DNA of 64,000 bases from Hoyosella altamirensis (GTDB lineage: Bacteria > Actinomycetota > Actinomycetes > Mycobacteriales > Mycobacteriaceae), in the NCBI RefSeq assembly GCF_014191505.1, contig NZ_JACHWS010000003.1, forward strand, positions 434,001 to 498,000, written 5' to 3'. A program made the translations under genes and the position numbers. The notes under the pieces were generated by a model that was not told the DNA's origin, did not search any database, and saw only the letters and a program-made list of their open reading frames with translations. Shown here piece after piece: positions 52,063 through 63,042 of this stretch (position 1 is the stretch's first letter; every line of letters begins with the position of its first letter).

Positions 52063-52791
52063 TCAGCGGATTGTTGGCAGATCTGGACTCGACACGTCGT
52101 AAACCTGCCCCGGCTGCGTGAGGAGAGCGTTCGCGACTCTGGCTTTACGCTCAGTGCCTTCTGAGCTGCCCCAGATTACGGTGCGACCGTCCTCAAGCAG
52201 TAAACGCACGTCGGCAGGCGACTCGGCACTGACCTCCACGACTTGCTCACGCATTTCGGGTGCGAGCGAGGAAAGCACAGAGAGCGCGGACCTAGTCGCG
52301 GAGTCGTCCGCTCCGGGTTCGTCAACTACCAGCCGGGGAACGCCAGGGGGCGGCGGTTCGATCGCGTAAGTTACCGCGTCTAAATCCATTAGATGGGGCC
52401 CAGCCGGATTGTCGTAGAACACTGCGGCAACACGCTCAGTGACCAGGATTCGCAGCGTTGACGGATAACTGCGCTTCACCGCCACCTCTGCAACCTTGGG
52501 CAGTTCCGCCACACGAGATGCGATATCGTGCGTGCTTACCTGCAGCAGTGGCGTTTCAGGTGCAACATCGACGACCGCGCGAACCATCTCATCTGGAACT
52601 GTCGGGCCGGTTTCGACATCGATGCTGCGGACTGCCAGTACAGGCGTGAAGTAGGCCGCCGCGCCAACTCCAGCAACTGCCGACACTGCGAGCACGATGA
52701 TCAGGATCATTTTGACGCGCGCCAGCCGAGGCCGTCCCTCTCGTGGATTCCGCTGCTGTCGCCGTGGTCGCTGGGCTGTTCTCGAGCTCAC
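52063..52791 (-). CDS. ftsQ: FtsQ-type division protein
   Basis: The product has 242 residues. A basic cytoplasmic N-terminus (MSSRTAQRPRRQQRN...) precedes one transmembrane helix (about residues 28-49). The outer POTRA domain begins VLAVRSIDVETG and has LLQVSTHDIASRVAELPKV; the FtsQ beta domain with SYPSTLRILVTERVAAVF follows. GTG 52791 lies 3 bases after the murC stop. It links FtsW/FtsI to the ring as part of the FtsQBL complex. Confidence 0.92.
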   Translation of the reverse strand: MSSRTAQRPRRQQRNPREGRPRLARVKMILIIVLAVSAVAGVGAAAYFTPVLAVRSIDVETGPTVPDEMVRAVVDVAPETPLLQVSTHDIASRVAELPKVAEVAVKRSYPSTLRILVTERVAAVFYDNPAGPHLMDLDAVTYAIEPPPPGVPRLVVDEPGADDSATRSALSVLSSLAPEMREQVVEVSAESPADVRLLLEDGRTVIWGSSEGTERKARVANALLTQPGQVYDVSSPDLPTIR

Positions 52792-52794
52792 CTG

Positions 52795-54315
52795 CTACCC
52801 CGAGTTTCCCCGGGTGTTTGACGCTCCTGGACGCAAATGGTTCCGTTTCGCGCGCAGGGCATCCAGAATCGATGGGCCCAGCATTGTGACATCGCCTGCC
52901 CCCATCGTGAGGACAACATCCCCAGCGCTAGCCAGCTTCGCCACCTGACGCGGAAGCTCTGACACATCAGGCTGGAAATACGCGGGCTTCGCCACCTGAC
53001 GTGCAATGAGTTCACCGGTAACGCCCGGTACCGGCTCTTCCCTGGCACCGTAAACATCGAGGACGATGATTTCGTCAGCGATGCCAAGCGCAGCAGCGAA
53101 CTCCGACGCGAAGGTCTGCGTGCGCGAGTACAAGTGCGGCTGGAACACGACTACCACCCTGCCCTGTGGTGTCTCAGGGTCGGCCGCGTGCTCCTGCGCC
53201 ACCATGTCCTGCGCGGTGGACAGAACTGCCCGAACCTCAGTGGGGTGGTGCGCATAGTCGTCAAACAGGCGTACCCCGGCTTCACGCCCGGTGTACTGGA
53301 AGCGGCGGCGCACACCGCCGAACCCCTCAAGACCCTCGAGAATTTCGTCGGTATACGCCCCGACCTCACGCGCCGCAAGGAACGCTCCGAGTGCATTCAG
53401 TGCCATGTGCCGTCCAGGTACTGCGAGCCGCATGGCTCTGGGACTGTGCTCACCCGCGATATGGATCTGGCCAGCGCCACCACCATCACGCGCTTCCCAG
53501 TTGATGAGCCGCACACCGAGTTCAACTCCAGTCGGCACCGTTTCGCCAGAACCGTAACCAACGACCCTGATTCCCCGTGCCGCGGCGCGTTCCGCGAAGG
53601 CGGCGGCGCCAGCATCGTCAAGGCACACAACCATGAGGCCGCCGGGCTGCATACGACCGGCGAAGTCGTCAAAAATCCGCACGTAGGCCTCAGCGGAGCC
53701 GAAGTAGTCAAGATGGTCCGCTTCGATGTTAGTCACGATGGCCACGCCTGGCTCGTAGCGCAGCAGAGAACCGTCACTTTCATCAGCTTCCGCCACGAAC
53801 ACCTCACCAGTGCCATGGTGCGCGTTGGTGCCAGCTTCGTTGAGCTCACCGCCAACCGCGAATGACGGATCCAGTTTGCAGTGCTGCAGCGCAACGACCA
53901 GCAGCGACGTTGTCGAAGTCTTTCCATGTGTACCCGAAACGAGGACGGGTGTGCTCCCCCGCATCAATGTGGCCAAGACGTCGGGGCGGTAACTCGTCGG
54001 AATTCCGCGTTGCTGCGCTTCGACCAGTTCGGGGTTGGTCTTCGGAATCGCGCTCTGGGTGCTCACCACCATCGTGGGGCCACCATCGATAAGATCCAGA
54101 GCAGCGGCATCGTGCCCAACCCGCACTTCAGCGCCGCGCGCACGCAAATCGAGCAGGACCCGGCTATCTTTCGCATCTGAACCGGAGACAGCACCTCCAC
54201 GAGCCATCAAAATGCGGGCGATGCCCGACATCCCAGCGCCACCAATGCCAATCATGTGGACGCGCCGCAGTTCGGGAGGAAGGTCAGTGGGACTATCGAG
54301 ACTCTGTTCGGTCAC
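52795..54315 (-). CDS. murC: UDP-N-acetylmuramate--L-alanine ligase
   Basis: A Mur ligase of 506 residues that adds the first L-Ala of the stem peptide. Rossmann-type [14 protein letters not shown] at the N-terminus, the P-loop [12 protein letters not shown] (about residue 127), [10 protein letters not shown] and [10 protein letters not shown] are present, followed by [10 protein letters not shown] in the third domain. GTG 54315 overlaps the murG stop by 4 bases (GTGA). ATP-dependent and cytoplasmic. Confidence 0.97.
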   Translation of the reverse strand: MTEQSLDSPTDLPPELRRVHMIGIGGAGMSGIARILMARGGAVSGSDAKDSRVLLDLRARGAEVRVGHDAAALDLIDGGPTMVVSTQSAIPKTNPELVEAQQRGIPTSYRPDVLATLMRGSTPVLVSGTHGKTSTTSLLVVALQHCKLDPSFAVGGELNEAGTNAHHGTGEVFVAEADESDGSLLRYEPGVAIVTNIEADHLDYFGSAEAYVRIFDDFAGRMQPGGLMVVCLDDAGAAAFAERAAARGIRVVGYGSGETVPTGVELGVRLINWEARDGGGAGQIHIAGEHSPRAMRLAVPGRHMALNALGAFLAAREVGAYTDEILEGLEGFGGVRRRFQYTGREAGVRLFDDYAHHPTEVRAVLSTAQDMVAQEHAADPETPQGRVVVVFQPHLYSRTQTFASEFAAALGIADEIIVLDVYGAREEPVPGVTGELIARQVAKPAYFQPDVSELPRQVAKLASAGDVVLTMGAGDVTMLGPSILDALRAKRNHLRPGASNTRGNSG

Positions 54316-55448
54316 GCGCGGTCTCCTCTCGCGACATCCATCACGATCTTCGCTACCTCAGCAGCCGCGGACCGGTGCCCGGCATCGGCTGCGTTCTCGC
54401 TCATTCGCCGCAACCGGTCCTTATCCTGCAACATTGGAATGATCGTATCGACCACCCGCGTTCGAGACAGATCGCCATCAGACACGATGATCCCCCCGCC
54501 TGCCGCGACGACAGGCCTGGCATTGAGTTCTTGTTCCCCATTGCCATGCGGCAGTGGGACATACACCGCCGGCAAGCCGACCGCCGAAACCTCAGCGACC
54601 GTCATTGCCCCTGACCGGCACACCACCGCGTCCGCAGCGGCATAAGCAAGGTCCATCCGGCTCAAGTACGGCACAGCCACGTAGGGCGGGCCGCTATCCA
54701 CGTCCGGCACATCGAGAGAGTTCTTTGGCCCGTGGGCGTGCAACACCCCAATACCTGCTGCCGCGAGGTCCGGAGCCGCAGCAGAGACCGCTTCATTGAG
54801 TGATCGTGCGCCCTGTGAACCGCCGAAGACCAGAAGCGTTGTCGCTTCCGGATCAAGTCCGAAGCTCTCCCGCGCTTGCCCTCTTAGTGCGACGCGGTCG
54901 AGACCGGTGATTGCCGCCCGGACGGGAATTCCGACCATCTCCCCATTCGGTAGTCCGGATTCTGGAAACGCTGTCAGAACACGTGACGCGCGCCGGGCTC
55001 CGACCTTATTCGCGAGACCTGCGCTCGCGTTTGCTTCGTGTACAACAATGGGAATACGACTACGGCGACGTAGAAATCCGGGACCTGCGGCGAGATAAGC
55101 AGGCAGCGACACGTAACCGCCGAAACCAATGATCACATCGGCCTCTACCTTGTCGAGTACCGCCCGCGTCTGTTTAACAGCCTGGCGCACGCGACGCGGC
55201 AGGCCGAGCATTTGACGAGACGGTTTTCTCGGCAGCGGCACCGGCGGGATGAGTTCCAGGGCATATCCACGCTCCGGAATGAGCTTCGTTTCGAGACCAC
55301 GTTCGGTTCCCAGCGCAGTGATCCGGACATTTGGGTCGATGCTGCGCAGGGCGTCAGCGACCGCCATCGCTGGCTCGATGTGGCCAGCAGTCCCGCCACC
55401 GGCCAGCACGACCGAAACCGGTCGGCCTCTGGACTCTGTCACTCCCAC
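54312..55448 (-). CDS. murG: UDP-GlcNAc transferase MurG
   Basis: The product has 378 residues and a GT-B fold. The N-terminal [20 protein letters not shown] glycine loop, [41 protein letters not shown] and [25 protein letters not shown] are characteristic. MurG converts lipid I to lipid II at the inner membrane face. The start is a GTG near 55448 with an AGGGGT upstream; GTG at the fourth codon is an alternative. A gap of 42 bases separates it from ftsW. Confidence 0.97.
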   Translation of the reverse strand: MGVTESRGRPVSVVLAGGGTAGHIEPAMAVADALRSIDPNVRITALGTERGLETKLIPERGYALELIPPVPLPRKPSRQMLGLPRRVRQAVKQTRAVLDKVEADVIIGFGGYVSLPAYLAAGPGFLRRRSRIPIVVHEANASAGLANKVGARRASRVLTAFPESGLPNGEMVGIPVRAAITGLDRVALRGQARESFGLDPEATTLLVFGGSQGARSLNEAVSAAAPDLAAAGIGVLHAHGPKNSLDVPDVDSGPPYVAVPYLSRMDLAYAAADAVVCRSGAMTVAEVSAVGLPAVYVPLPHGNGEQELNARPVVAAGGGIIVSDGDLSRTRVVDTIIPMLQDKDRLRRMSENAADAGHRSAAAEVAKIVMDVARGDRA

Positions 55449-55490
55449 GCACCCCTATCACCTAGTTCACGACCACGCCTGAAATCCCGG

Positions 55491-57053
55491 TTATCTCCGG
55501 AATCGCCCGCCGTGCCCCGGGTAGCGTGACCGATTGCCGTCTGAGCTCCGATTCTGCTGACTGCGGCGGGCTCCACGACCTTCATCAATACCACTGTTGC
55601 CTGTGCTGCGACGCCCACGGGTACGGTACTCACGTTCGGGTGGAACTGGCGCTGGAGAACCGTAGGCAGCTGTGGGTGCCCGGCCACCAGGATAGGGCCG
55701 CTGCCCCCCGGCTCGTCCATAATCCCACGACTCGGCCGCACGCACATCACCATATGAGTGCGCCGCGTAGGAAGCACCACGGGGAGGCGCGCTGCGACTG
55801 GGTTTCGCTGGCACGTACTTTTCCGGATCGGGCAAGCGCAAAAAGCGGGAGAGTCTGCTCTTCTTCGGCGCGGACCGCAAGGCCGCGATCGCCTCAGGTT
55901 CGTGCCGAGCCGCATTCGCGATGACCCCCAGCATGTACAGAGTCATCACGGCTGAAGTCCCGCCGGACGACACCAGGGGCAGTTGCAGGCCAGTGACGGG
56001 CAGCAGACCGACGACGTAACCCAAGTTGATAAAAGATTGCCCGATTACCCAAACCGTTGAAGTCGCGACGAAGATTCTAAGAAACGGGTCGACCGATCTC
56101 GTGGCGATACGCAACCCGGTGTACGCGAACAGTGCAAACAAGCCAAGAACTGCCACGCAGCCGAGGAATCCGAGTTCCTCACCGATGATCGCGAAAATGA
56201 AGTCGTTGTGCGCTTCAGGCAGGTACGCCCATTTCGCGCGACTTTGTCCGAGGCCGACTCCCCAGAAACCACCATCGGCGAGCGAGAACTTCGCCTGTCT
56301 CGCCTGATAACTAGCACCGAGGGGATCGTCGTCTGAGTTGAAGAAGGCCCGCAGTCGCTGGGACCTGTAGCCTTCCGCGACCGCCATAACTGCGGCAACC
56401 GACATCGCCGCGCCCACACCAACAACGAAGAATCCCAGTGGCAGTCCCGCGAACCACAAGAGCCCTAAGAGGATGAAGAAAAGCACGACCAGGGTGCTGT
56501 AATCCGGCTGCATCGCCACGAGATAAAAGACCACGAGTGCGCCCGGCAGCAGCGGAATCAGCATGTCGCGGATGCTCCGCGTACGCACAGCCCGGTCACC
56601 AAGCAACACAGCGCCCCACATCGCGAGCGTGATCTTGACGAGTTCCGAGGGCTGGAACGCGAATCCAGCGAAATGGAACCAGCTGCGACTGCCATTGACG
56701 AGCACGCCGATCCCCGGTATCAGCACGAGCACGAGCAGCACGCAGGATGCCAGGAAGGCGACGAGTGCAAATCTGCGAAAGACGCGGATAGGTGTCCGTA
56801 ATGCCAGGTAAAACATGATCCAGCCGGCTGTGATGAACATCAGCTGGCGGAAGAACATGGAGTACGCCGAGCCTGAGCGGCCGATCTCGGACACGCTCGA
56901 CGCCGACAGCACCATCACCAGGCCGAGAATCGACAGCAGTGCAGAGATCGACAGGATCAGGTGAAACGACGCGAGTGGGCGGTTCAGCCACGCGCCGAAC
57001 CTGGCAGCCACAGCAGTGCGCCACCCGGCAAACCCGCCAACAGCACGGGCCAT
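55491..57053 (-). CDS. ftsW: Division peptidoglycan polymerase FtsW
   Basis: A SEDS-family membrane glycosyltransferase of 520 residues. About ten transmembrane segments lie within residues 20-400, with LAEAHNDFIFAIIGEELGF-type and LQLPLVSSGGTS motifs near the end. A long C-terminal tail of about 130 residues is rich in Arg, Ser, Pro and Gly and is clearly disordered; in mycobacteria the tail contacts FtsZ. ATG 57053 shares one base with the murD stop (TGATG). It works with FtsI at the septum. Confidence 0.95.
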   Translation of the reverse strand: MARAVGGFAGWRTAVAARFGAWLNRPLASFHLILSISALLSILGLVMVLSASSVSEIGRSGSAYSMFFRQLMFITAGWIMFYLALRTPIRVFRRFALVAFLASCVLLVLVLIPGIGVLVNGSRSWFHFAGFAFQPSELVKITLAMWGAVLLGDRAVRTRSIRDMLIPLLPGALVVFYLVAMQPDYSTLVVLFFILLGLLWFAGLPLGFFVVGVGAAMSVAAVMAVAEGYRSQRLRAFFNSDDDPLGASYQARQAKFSLADGGFWGVGLGQSRAKWAYLPEAHNDFIFAIIGEELGFLGCVAVLGLFALFAYTGLRIATRSVDPFLRIFVATSTVWVIGQSFINLGYVVGLLPVTGLQLPLVSSGGTSAVMTLYMLGVIANAARHEPEAIAALRSAPKKSRLSRFLRLPDPEKYVPAKPSRSAPPRGASYAAHSYGDVRAAESWDYGRAGGQRPYPGGRAPTAAYGSPAPVPPEREYRTRGRRSTGNSGIDEGRGARRSQQNRSSDGNRSRYPGHGGRFRR

Positions 57054-58636
57054 CAGTCCGCAACACCCTTCACGCCAGGGAGTGGCGGACTTCCGAGCGC
57101 TGCCACGGCATGAGCGAAACTGCGACCGCGATGGCCATAATCGCGGAACATGTCGAGCGACGCTGCTGACGGCGCCAGCAGCACTGTGTCTCCCGGCTGC
57201 GCGAGGGCGGCAGCCGCGTTAACCGCCCGCGCCATAACCGCGTCTGCGAGGTCGATGTCCGCGGCTGCGGCGTACCTCTTCTCCTGCGCTGTCGAAGGGG
57301 TGCCAGCGCGTCCGCTCTGGATCGTCGTCACTGTCACTGACCTATCGTCGCCTGCGAACACCTCGACGACAGGAACATCCGGCGCGTGTCGCGCTAATGT
57401 CTGCGCGATCACCCCGCGATCCGCGCCGATGAGGACCGCCGCCACCAGCTGGTCGCGCACGTCGGCAACGAGTTCCTCGACATTGGCGCCTTTGAGCAGA
57501 CCTCCCGCGAGCCACACCACACGCGGATACGTCGAGATCGACGCGAGCGCGGCGTGGGGGTTGGTCGCTTTCGAATCATCGACATACGTGACCCCGCCAA
57601 GCGACGCCACCTTGGCATTGCGGTGGGGGCCAGTCTCATGGGTGCGCAGGCCCTCTGCCACCGCTTCTGGACTTACGCCGATTCCTCGGGCCAGTGCTGC
57701 CGCGGCAAGTCCGTCGAGCAGGCCCGGCCGGCCTCCTGGCCGCACCTCATCCGCCTTCACGAGGCGGACGCCTGCAGCATCGCCGAATGCGCGATCAACC
57801 AGGTAGCCGTCCGCCACGCCGAACTCGTTGGGCCCGGGGACGCTCAAGCGAAATCCGATCGTCCGTGCTGCCATCGACCTGCTCGCCAGTTGCGATGCAA
57901 CGGGATCATCTAATCCCAGCACGCCGATCCGGCCCGTGAGGACCTGAAGCTTCGCCGCGACGTAAGCATCCATGCTGCCGTGCCAATCGAGGTGATCCTC
58001 AGCAATGTTCAGGATCACTCCTGCTTCCGGGGTTACTGACGGTGCCCAGAAGAGCTGGAACGACGACAGTTCGATGGCGAGTACATCAATTCGGGCTGAC
58101 GGATCAGAGCGATCAGTGTCGCACCCTGCCATCATCGCGTCCAGGATCGGGCGCCCGATGTTCCCGCATGCTGCACTCTTCAGCCCAGCTGCACGGAGAA
58201 TCGAGTTCAGCATGGTGGTGGTTGTTGTCTTGCCGTTGGTTCCAGTGACGGCAAGCCACCGCCGCGGCGGACCGAAGATTCCGGCTTGGTCAAGCCGCCA
58301 GGCGAGTTCCACATCTCCCCAGACCGGGATCCCGTTGCGTGCTGCTTCCGCTAACAGAGCGGCGTCTGGCCGCCATCCCGGGCTCGTCACGACGAGGCGG
58401 ATGCCGTCAAAAACATCCCTCCCCGGCTGTAGGGCGGGCTCCAGCAGAATGCCGCGAGCCCCCTGTTTGATCGCCGGTTCGAGCGCATGCTCACGCGTAT
58501 CGGCGACGACCGCGCGCGCACCGATCGCGTTCAGCGCACGCACCGTCGCGAGGCCGGAAACCCCCGCTCCTGCGACCAGTACCTCACTTCCTGCGAAGTC
58601 GTGCGGTCGCGGTGCGGGCGCAGCGCCAGCCGTCAC
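57053..58636 (-). CDS. murD: UDP-MurNAc-L-alanine--D-glutamate ligase
   Basis: A Mur ligase of 527 residues that adds D-Glu. [13 protein letters not shown] at the start, the P-loop [13 protein letters not shown] (about residue 130), [22 protein letters not shown] and [12 protein letters not shown] are present. It is longer than many MurD because the C-terminal domain carries an insertion with [21 protein letters not shown] 58636 overlaps the mraY stop (GTGA); the frame upstream is inside mraY. Confidence 0.95.
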   Translation of the reverse strand: MTAGAAPAPRPHDFAGSEVLVAGAGVSGLATVRALNAIGARAVVADTREHALEPAIKQGARGILLEPALQPGRDVFDGIRLVVTSPGWRPDAALLAEAARNGIPVWGDVELAWRLDQAGIFGPPRRWLAVTGTNGKTTTTTMLNSILRAAGLKSAACGNIGRPILDAMMAGCDTDRSDPSARIDVLAIELSSFQLFWAPSVTPEAGVILNIAEDHLDWHGSMDAYVAAKLQVLTGRIGVLGLDDPVASQLASRSMAARTIGFRLSVPGPNEFGVADGYLVDRAFGDAAGVRLVKADEVRPGGRPGLLDGLAAAALARGIGVSPEAVAEGLRTHETGPHRNAKVASLGGVTYVDDSKATNPHAALASISTYPRVVWLAGGLLKGANVEELVADVRDQLVAAVLIGADRGVIAQTLARHAPDVPVVEVFAGDDRSVTVTTIQSGRAGTPSTAQEKRYAAAADIDLADAVMARAVNAAAALAQPGDTVLLAPSAASLDMFRDYGHRGRSFAHAVAALGSPPLPGVKGVAD

Positions 58637-59718
58637 GAGACGCCCCCCGATGCGGCGAGCCACTCACCGTAGAACAAGCCGACACCGAGCGCACAGGCAA
58701 TCGCTGTGAGCAGCCAGAATCTGATGATAACCGTGGTTTCCGCCCAGCCACCGAGCTCGAAATGGTGGTGGAACGGCGCCATTCGGAACACACGCCGCCC
58801 GGTTGTGCGGAACACAGCTATCTGGATGACGACGGAGAGGAACTCGGCGACAAATATCGCGCCCACGACGATCATCAGAAGCGCGGTCTGCGTGGTCAGT
58901 GAGACGCCTGCGATCAGTCCGCCCAGAGCGAGCGACCCTGTGTCGCCCATGAAGATCTTTGCCGGCGCGGCGTTCCACCACAGGAAGCCAACACACGCAC
59001 CGGCGGCCGCGGCACACAAGATTGCGATGTCAAGCGGATCGCGGACGTGATAGCAGCCGGGCACAAAGTCTGCCTGGCACGAGTTCCGGTACTGCCAGAA
59101 CGTAATGATGACGTATGCCCCGACGACGAGACCGGTGGTACCTGCCGCAAGCCCATCAAGCCCATCGGTGAAGTTGACAGCATTGGACCACGCCGTCACG
59201 ACGAGGTACACGAAGATCATGAACACGATCACGCCCATTGAGATGGTCGTGATGTCACGGACGTAGGACAGGTGCGGGCTGCCTGGCGTCAGGTCGTCCT
59301 GATTACGGAACTGCAAGAGCAGACCACCGAAAACCAGAGCGGCAACCAGTTGCCCTACGAGCTTTGACGTCTTGTTGAGACCGAGATTGCGCTGCTTCCG
59401 AATCTTGATGAAGTCATCGAGGAAACCCACACCGGCGAGCATCGTGGTGAGACCGAGCACGAGCATTCCGGACGCCGTCGGCCCTTCGCCATCGATGCCC
59501 ATCCCTACCAGGTGTGAACCCCAGTAACCCGCCCAAATGCCGGCAAGTATCGCGACGCCGCCCATAGACGGGGTGCCACGCTTGGACTGGTGTGACTGAG
59601 GCCCCTCGACACGGATCTCTTGACCGAAACCTTGCTTCGAGAAAACGCGGATCAGCACTGGGGTTAGGAGAATCGACACCGCAAGCGCGAAGCCCCCAGC
59701 GTAGAGAACCTGCGTCAT
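58633..59718 (-). CDS. mraY: Phospho-N-acetylmuramoyl-pentapeptide transferase
   Basis: The product has 361 residues and ten predicted transmembrane helices. Conserved loops are [13 protein letters not shown] near residue 48, [28 protein letters not shown] and [20 protein letters not shown], with [11 protein letters not shown] near the C-terminus. It transfers phospho-MurNAc-pentapeptide to undecaprenyl phosphate to form lipid I. ATG 59718 overlaps the murF stop by 4 bases. Confidence 0.97.
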   Translation of the reverse strand: MTQVLYAGGFALAVSILLTPVLIRVFSKQGFGQEIRVEGPQSHQSKRGTPSMGGVAILAGIWAGYWGSHLVGMGIDGEGPTASGMLVLGLTTMLAGVGFLDDFIKIRKQRNLGLNKTSKLVGQLVAALVFGGLLLQFRNQDDLTPGSPHLSYVRDITTISMGVIVFMIFVYLVVTAWSNAVNFTDGLDGLAAGTTGLVVGAYVIITFWQYRNSCQADFVPGCYHVRDPLDIAILCAAAAGACVGFLWWNAAPAKIFMGDTGSLALGGLIAGVSLTTQTALLMIVVGAIFVAEFLSVVIQIAVFRTTGRRVFRMAPFHHHFELGGWAETTVIIRFWLLTAIACALGVGLFYGEWLAASGGVS

Positions 59719-61277
59719 TGGATGCTCTCCGTCCTCGTCGCAGTGCTGTCGGTGCTGTCGGTGCTGTCGGTGCTGTCAGTGCTGTAACCGCCAGCGAGTA
59801 GCGCCTCCGCGACAGTCCACAGACCTACTGATTGTGATGCCTTCACGAGCACGACGTCTCCGGGGCCCACCTCGGCGGTCAGCGCCGCGATCGCCGCCTC
59901 GGCGTCCGGTACGAGCACCGACTCGTTGTCCCAGGACCCTTCCATCACAGCCCCTTGGTGCATTGCATGTGATGGCCGCCCAGTCCCGACCACCACAAGC
60001 CGATCGACGAGCAGCCGTACAGCCTGCCTGCCGATACCGTCGTGCTCAACCACCGAGTTTTCGCCTAACTCAGCCATTTCCCCCAGGACCGCCCAGCACC
60101 GACGTGACGGCTTCCCGGATCGAGCCATAGTCACCAGCGCCTTGAGCGCAGCTTTGACTGAGTCAGGGTTCGCGTTGTAGGAGTCATTGATCACGGTGAC
60201 GCCATCAGTTCTGGTTCTGACGTCCATCCGGCGCGCTGACACGGCCTTGGCCCCACCGAGAGCAGCCGAGATCTGGTCCACTGTGGCGCCACATTCCAGT
60301 GCTACCGCGGCCGCGCACAGCGCATTGGTTACCTGATGCTCGCCGTGTACCGCGAGCGTCACCTCGGTGACGCCCTGCGGAGCTGTTAGCGTGAACGATG
60401 CACGAGCCTGATCATCGAGGCGAACGTCGGTGGCACGCACATGAGCGTTCCCGGACTGTCCAACAAACACCACACGAGCAGTTGTTCGTTTCGCCATCGC
60501 AGCGACAAGCGGATCATCGGCGTTCAAGATCGCAACGCCTCCGGCGGCCGCATCAGGCAGCGACTCCACAAGTTCACCCTTGGTAGCCGCGATTACCTCC
60601 CTGCTACCAAACTCTCCGAGATGCGCGGTCCCCACATTGATCACCACCCCGATACGGGGTGGCGCCGTCGCTGCCAGAGCCGCAATGTGCCCGGGACCGC
60701 GTGCGGACATTTCGAGGACGAGGAACTGCGTACCGATACCGGCACGCAGTGCAGTCCAGGGGTGGCCGATCTCGTTGTTGAACGAGCCGGGCGGGGCAAT
60801 CGTTGACCCGAGTGGTTTAAGGACGGAGGCGATCAGGTCCTTCGTCGACGTCTTACCTGCTGAGCCTGTCACGCCAACCACCGTGAGGCCATGCTGTTCA
60901 GTGAGAACGTCAACGCTTGCGCGGGCGAGTTTTGCGAGTGCAGCAAGCACTGCGGCACCGGATCCATCGGCATCATGCTCGAGTGCCATCGCGGTGCCCT
61001 GCCAGGCCGAATCCTGCTCCGCTATCGGAGGGACCACAACAGCCGGCACCCCGACTGGGCGGGCCGCCAGGATCGCGCATGCTCCCGCATCCACGGCTGC
61101 CTGCGCATAATCGTGCCCGTCCGCCTGTGCCCCTGGCAACGCCAGGAAGAGTCCTCCGGCCGTTACCTTGCGTGAATCGAACTCCACAGTGCCCGTGACG
61201 ACCGCGTTCTCGTCCGGCACGTCATGGAGCGTCGCTCCCGTGAGATCCGCTATCTCACGCAGTGTCATGGCGATCAC
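59715..61277 (-). CDS. murF: UDP-MurNAc-tripeptide--D-alanyl-D-alanine ligase
   Basis: A Mur ligase of 520 residues that adds D-Ala-D-Ala. The P-loop [13 protein letters not shown] (about residue 135), [25 protein letters not shown] and [17 protein letters not shown] are clear. GTG 61277 overlaps the murE stop by 4 bases; ATG 61268 is possible. The C-terminus carries a low-complexity tail ([16 protein letters not shown]), encoded by a 9-bp tandem repeat and beyond the conserved fold. Confidence 0.95.
   Translation of the reverse strand: MIAMTLREIADLTGATLHDVPDENAVVTGTVEFDSRKVTAGGLFLALPGAQADGHDYAQAAVDAGACAILAARPVGVPAVVVPPIAEQDSAWQGTAMALEHDADGSGAAVLAALAKLARASVDVLTEQHGLTVVGVTGSAGKTSTKDLIASVLKPLGSTIAPPGSFNNEIGHPWTALRAGIGTQFLVLEMSARGPGHIAALAATAPPRIGVVINVGTAHLGEFGSREVIAATKGELVESLPDAAAGGVAILNADDPLVAAMAKRTTARVVFVGQSGNAHVRATDVRLDDQARASFTLTAPQGVTEVTLAVHGEHQVTNALCAAAVALECGATVDQISAALGGAKAVSARRMDVRTRTDGVTVINDSYNANPDSVKAALKALVTMARSGKPSRRCWAVLGEMAELGENSVVEHDGIGRQAVRLLVDRLVVVGTGRPSHAMHQGAVMEGSWDNESVLVPDAEAAIAALTAEVGPGDVVLVKASQSVGLWTVAEALLAGGYSTDSTDSTDSTDSTATRTESIQ
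59743..59785 (-). repeat. 9-bp coding tandem repeat at the end of murF
   Basis: Four full units of GTGCTGTCG/A plus a partial unit (plus-strand orientation), encoding Asp-Ser-Thr repeats just before the murF stop. In-frame gain or loss would only change the tail length. Confidence 0.9.
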
Positions 61278-62875
61278 TCAGTTACCTCGCTCCTCAGCGC
61301 AGCATCAATGGCGTCGGCAAGGATGAGCCGATCGTCGAATGGATGCTTCACACCTCTTATCTCCTGCCCGGTCTCGTGGCCTTTCCCCGCCACGAGAACC
61401 ACATCATCGCCAACTCCATGGGCGGCCACCCACTCGACAGCGACTCGGATAGCCTTCGCGCGGTCGCCGATCTCCTGGATTTCTGCGCGTTCAGCCTCGG
61501 GTACACGTCGCGCGCCAGCGAGCATTTCCGCTCGTATCACCGATGAGTCCTCATCACGAGGATTGTCATCGGTGATGATCACAACGTCACTACCCCTCGC
61601 GCTCGCCTCACCCATCGGCTCGCGTTTACCCGTATCGCGATTGCCGCCTGCTCCAATTACCAGCGCGATCTTGCCGCGGGCCTGGGCACGCAAAGTGGCG
61701 AGCACGGCCTCCACTGCGCCTGGCTTGTGGGCGTAGTCCACGACCGCCAAGAAAGGCTGCCCGCGGTCGATACGTTCCACGCGCCCAGGAACCTGAACAT
61801 CCGCGAGGCCTCGTGCCGCTCGGATTGTGTCCGAACCAGCCGCGTCGAGGATCGCGAGCGCCAAGAGGGAATTCGCGACGTTGTATCTGCCTGGCAGCCG
61901 GACTGTCACGTCATACTGACGACCGTCACTTCGTTCTGCTGTAAAGACCTGCACTCCGGTACTAACGACTTGAGCGCTGCGGGCGAGCCACTGAGCGGGA
62001 TGACCATCGGCGGATACCGTCACGACGTCGCCAGCAGCACAGCCCGCCATCCGGCGGCCCCAGTCATCATCGACGCAGATGACTGCGCGTTCGCATTTCA
62101 CGCGTGATTCTGCGACAAACAGACGCGCTTTCGTGTCGAAGTAATCCTCCATGTCGCGGTGGAAGTCGAGATGATCTTGCGAAAGGTTCGTGAAACCGCC
62201 CACCGCGAAGTGGCATCCGTCAACGCGGCCGAGCGCGAGCGCGTGGCTCGACACTTCCATCACCACAGAGTCGATTCCCCGCTCCGCCATGACAGCGAGC
62301 AAAGCCTGCAACTGCGGAGCTTCGGGCGTGGTCAGTGCGCTCGGAATCGGTTTTCCGTCGATGCGAGTTTCTACGGTGCCAATAAGTCCTGCGCGCCGCC
62401 CGGCACTCACAAGACCACCTTCGATGAGGTATGCCGTTGTCGTCTTCCCTGACGTCCCCGTGATCCCGATCAGCTGAAGTTTGTCCGACGGGTTTCCGTA
62501 GATGCGAGCGGCGGTATCGCCCAGAATCCGCCGGGGCTCCTCATGCACAAGAACCGGCACCTGGATGTCACTACTGACGTGCGCTAGGCCGGCCTCATCC
62601 GTGAGGATGGCGGCCGCGCCGCGTTCGAGCGCCGCCGGAATGAACGAAGCTCCGTGTGCCCGCGCGCCAGGAAGCGCGGCGAAGAGGTCGCCGACTACGA
62701 CATGCTGGGCTCGCAGCTCCACACCTGACACCGTCTTCGCCTCGACAGGCGGTCCCGCAGCAGCACGCGCACCCGATAAGACAAGCAGCTCGGAAAGCGA
62801 GGCGGGAGGCAGGGTCGACGGCCGCGGAGACGAAGGCTCCTCCCCTGGTCCGCCCGCTGCCTGTCCGATTGGCAC
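61274..62875 (-). CDS. murE: UDP-MurNAc-dipeptide--meso-diaminopimelate ligase
   Basis: A Mur ligase of 533 residues. GITGTSGKTTTAYL is the P-loop, FTNLSQDHLDFH and YAHKPGAVEAVL follow, and the DNPRDED motif near the C-terminus specifies meso-diaminopimelate, as expected for this order. GTG 62875 is chosen because GGAGAGGAG lies 7 bases upstream; ATG 62950 has no such site but would add 25 residues and cannot be excluded. The stop overlaps the murF GTG. Confidence 0.95.
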   Translation of the reverse strand: MPIGQAAGGPGEEPSSPRPSTLPPASLSELLVLSGARAAAGPPVEAKTVSGVELRAQHVVVGDLFAALPGARAHGASFIPAALERGAAAILTDEAGLAHVSSDIQVPVLVHEEPRRILGDTAARIYGNPSDKLQLIGITGTSGKTTTAYLIEGGLVSAGRRAGLIGTVETRIDGKPIPSALTTPEAPQLQALLAVMAERGIDSVVMEVSSHALALGRVDGCHFAVGGFTNLSQDHLDFHRDMEDYFDTKARLFVAESRVKCERAVICVDDDWGRRMAGCAAGDVVTVSADGHPAQWLARSAQVVSTGVQVFTAERSDGRQYDVTVRLPGRYNVANSLLALAILDAAGSDTIRAARGLADVQVPGRVERIDRGQPFLAVVDYAHKPGAVEAVLATLRAQARGKIALVIGAGGNRDTGKREPMGEASARGSDVVIITDDNPRDEDSSVIRAEMLAGARRVPEAERAEIQEIGDRAKAIRVAVEWVAAHGVGDDVVLVAGKGHETGQEIRGVKHPFDDRLILADAIDAALRSEVTE

Positions 62876-63042
62876 CAGTCCACTCCTCTCCCACTTCGCT
62901 GCAGCACCCCACATTTTTGCAGCCCCGAAAACAGCGTCATTGCTGGCCATAAGCTAGGGCGAACGTTACCGGCCCGCCGCGTGCTTCACAGGCTCACGGC
63001 ACAATACACGCGAATCTCGCGTTACGGTCGGCAAGCTGTCCC

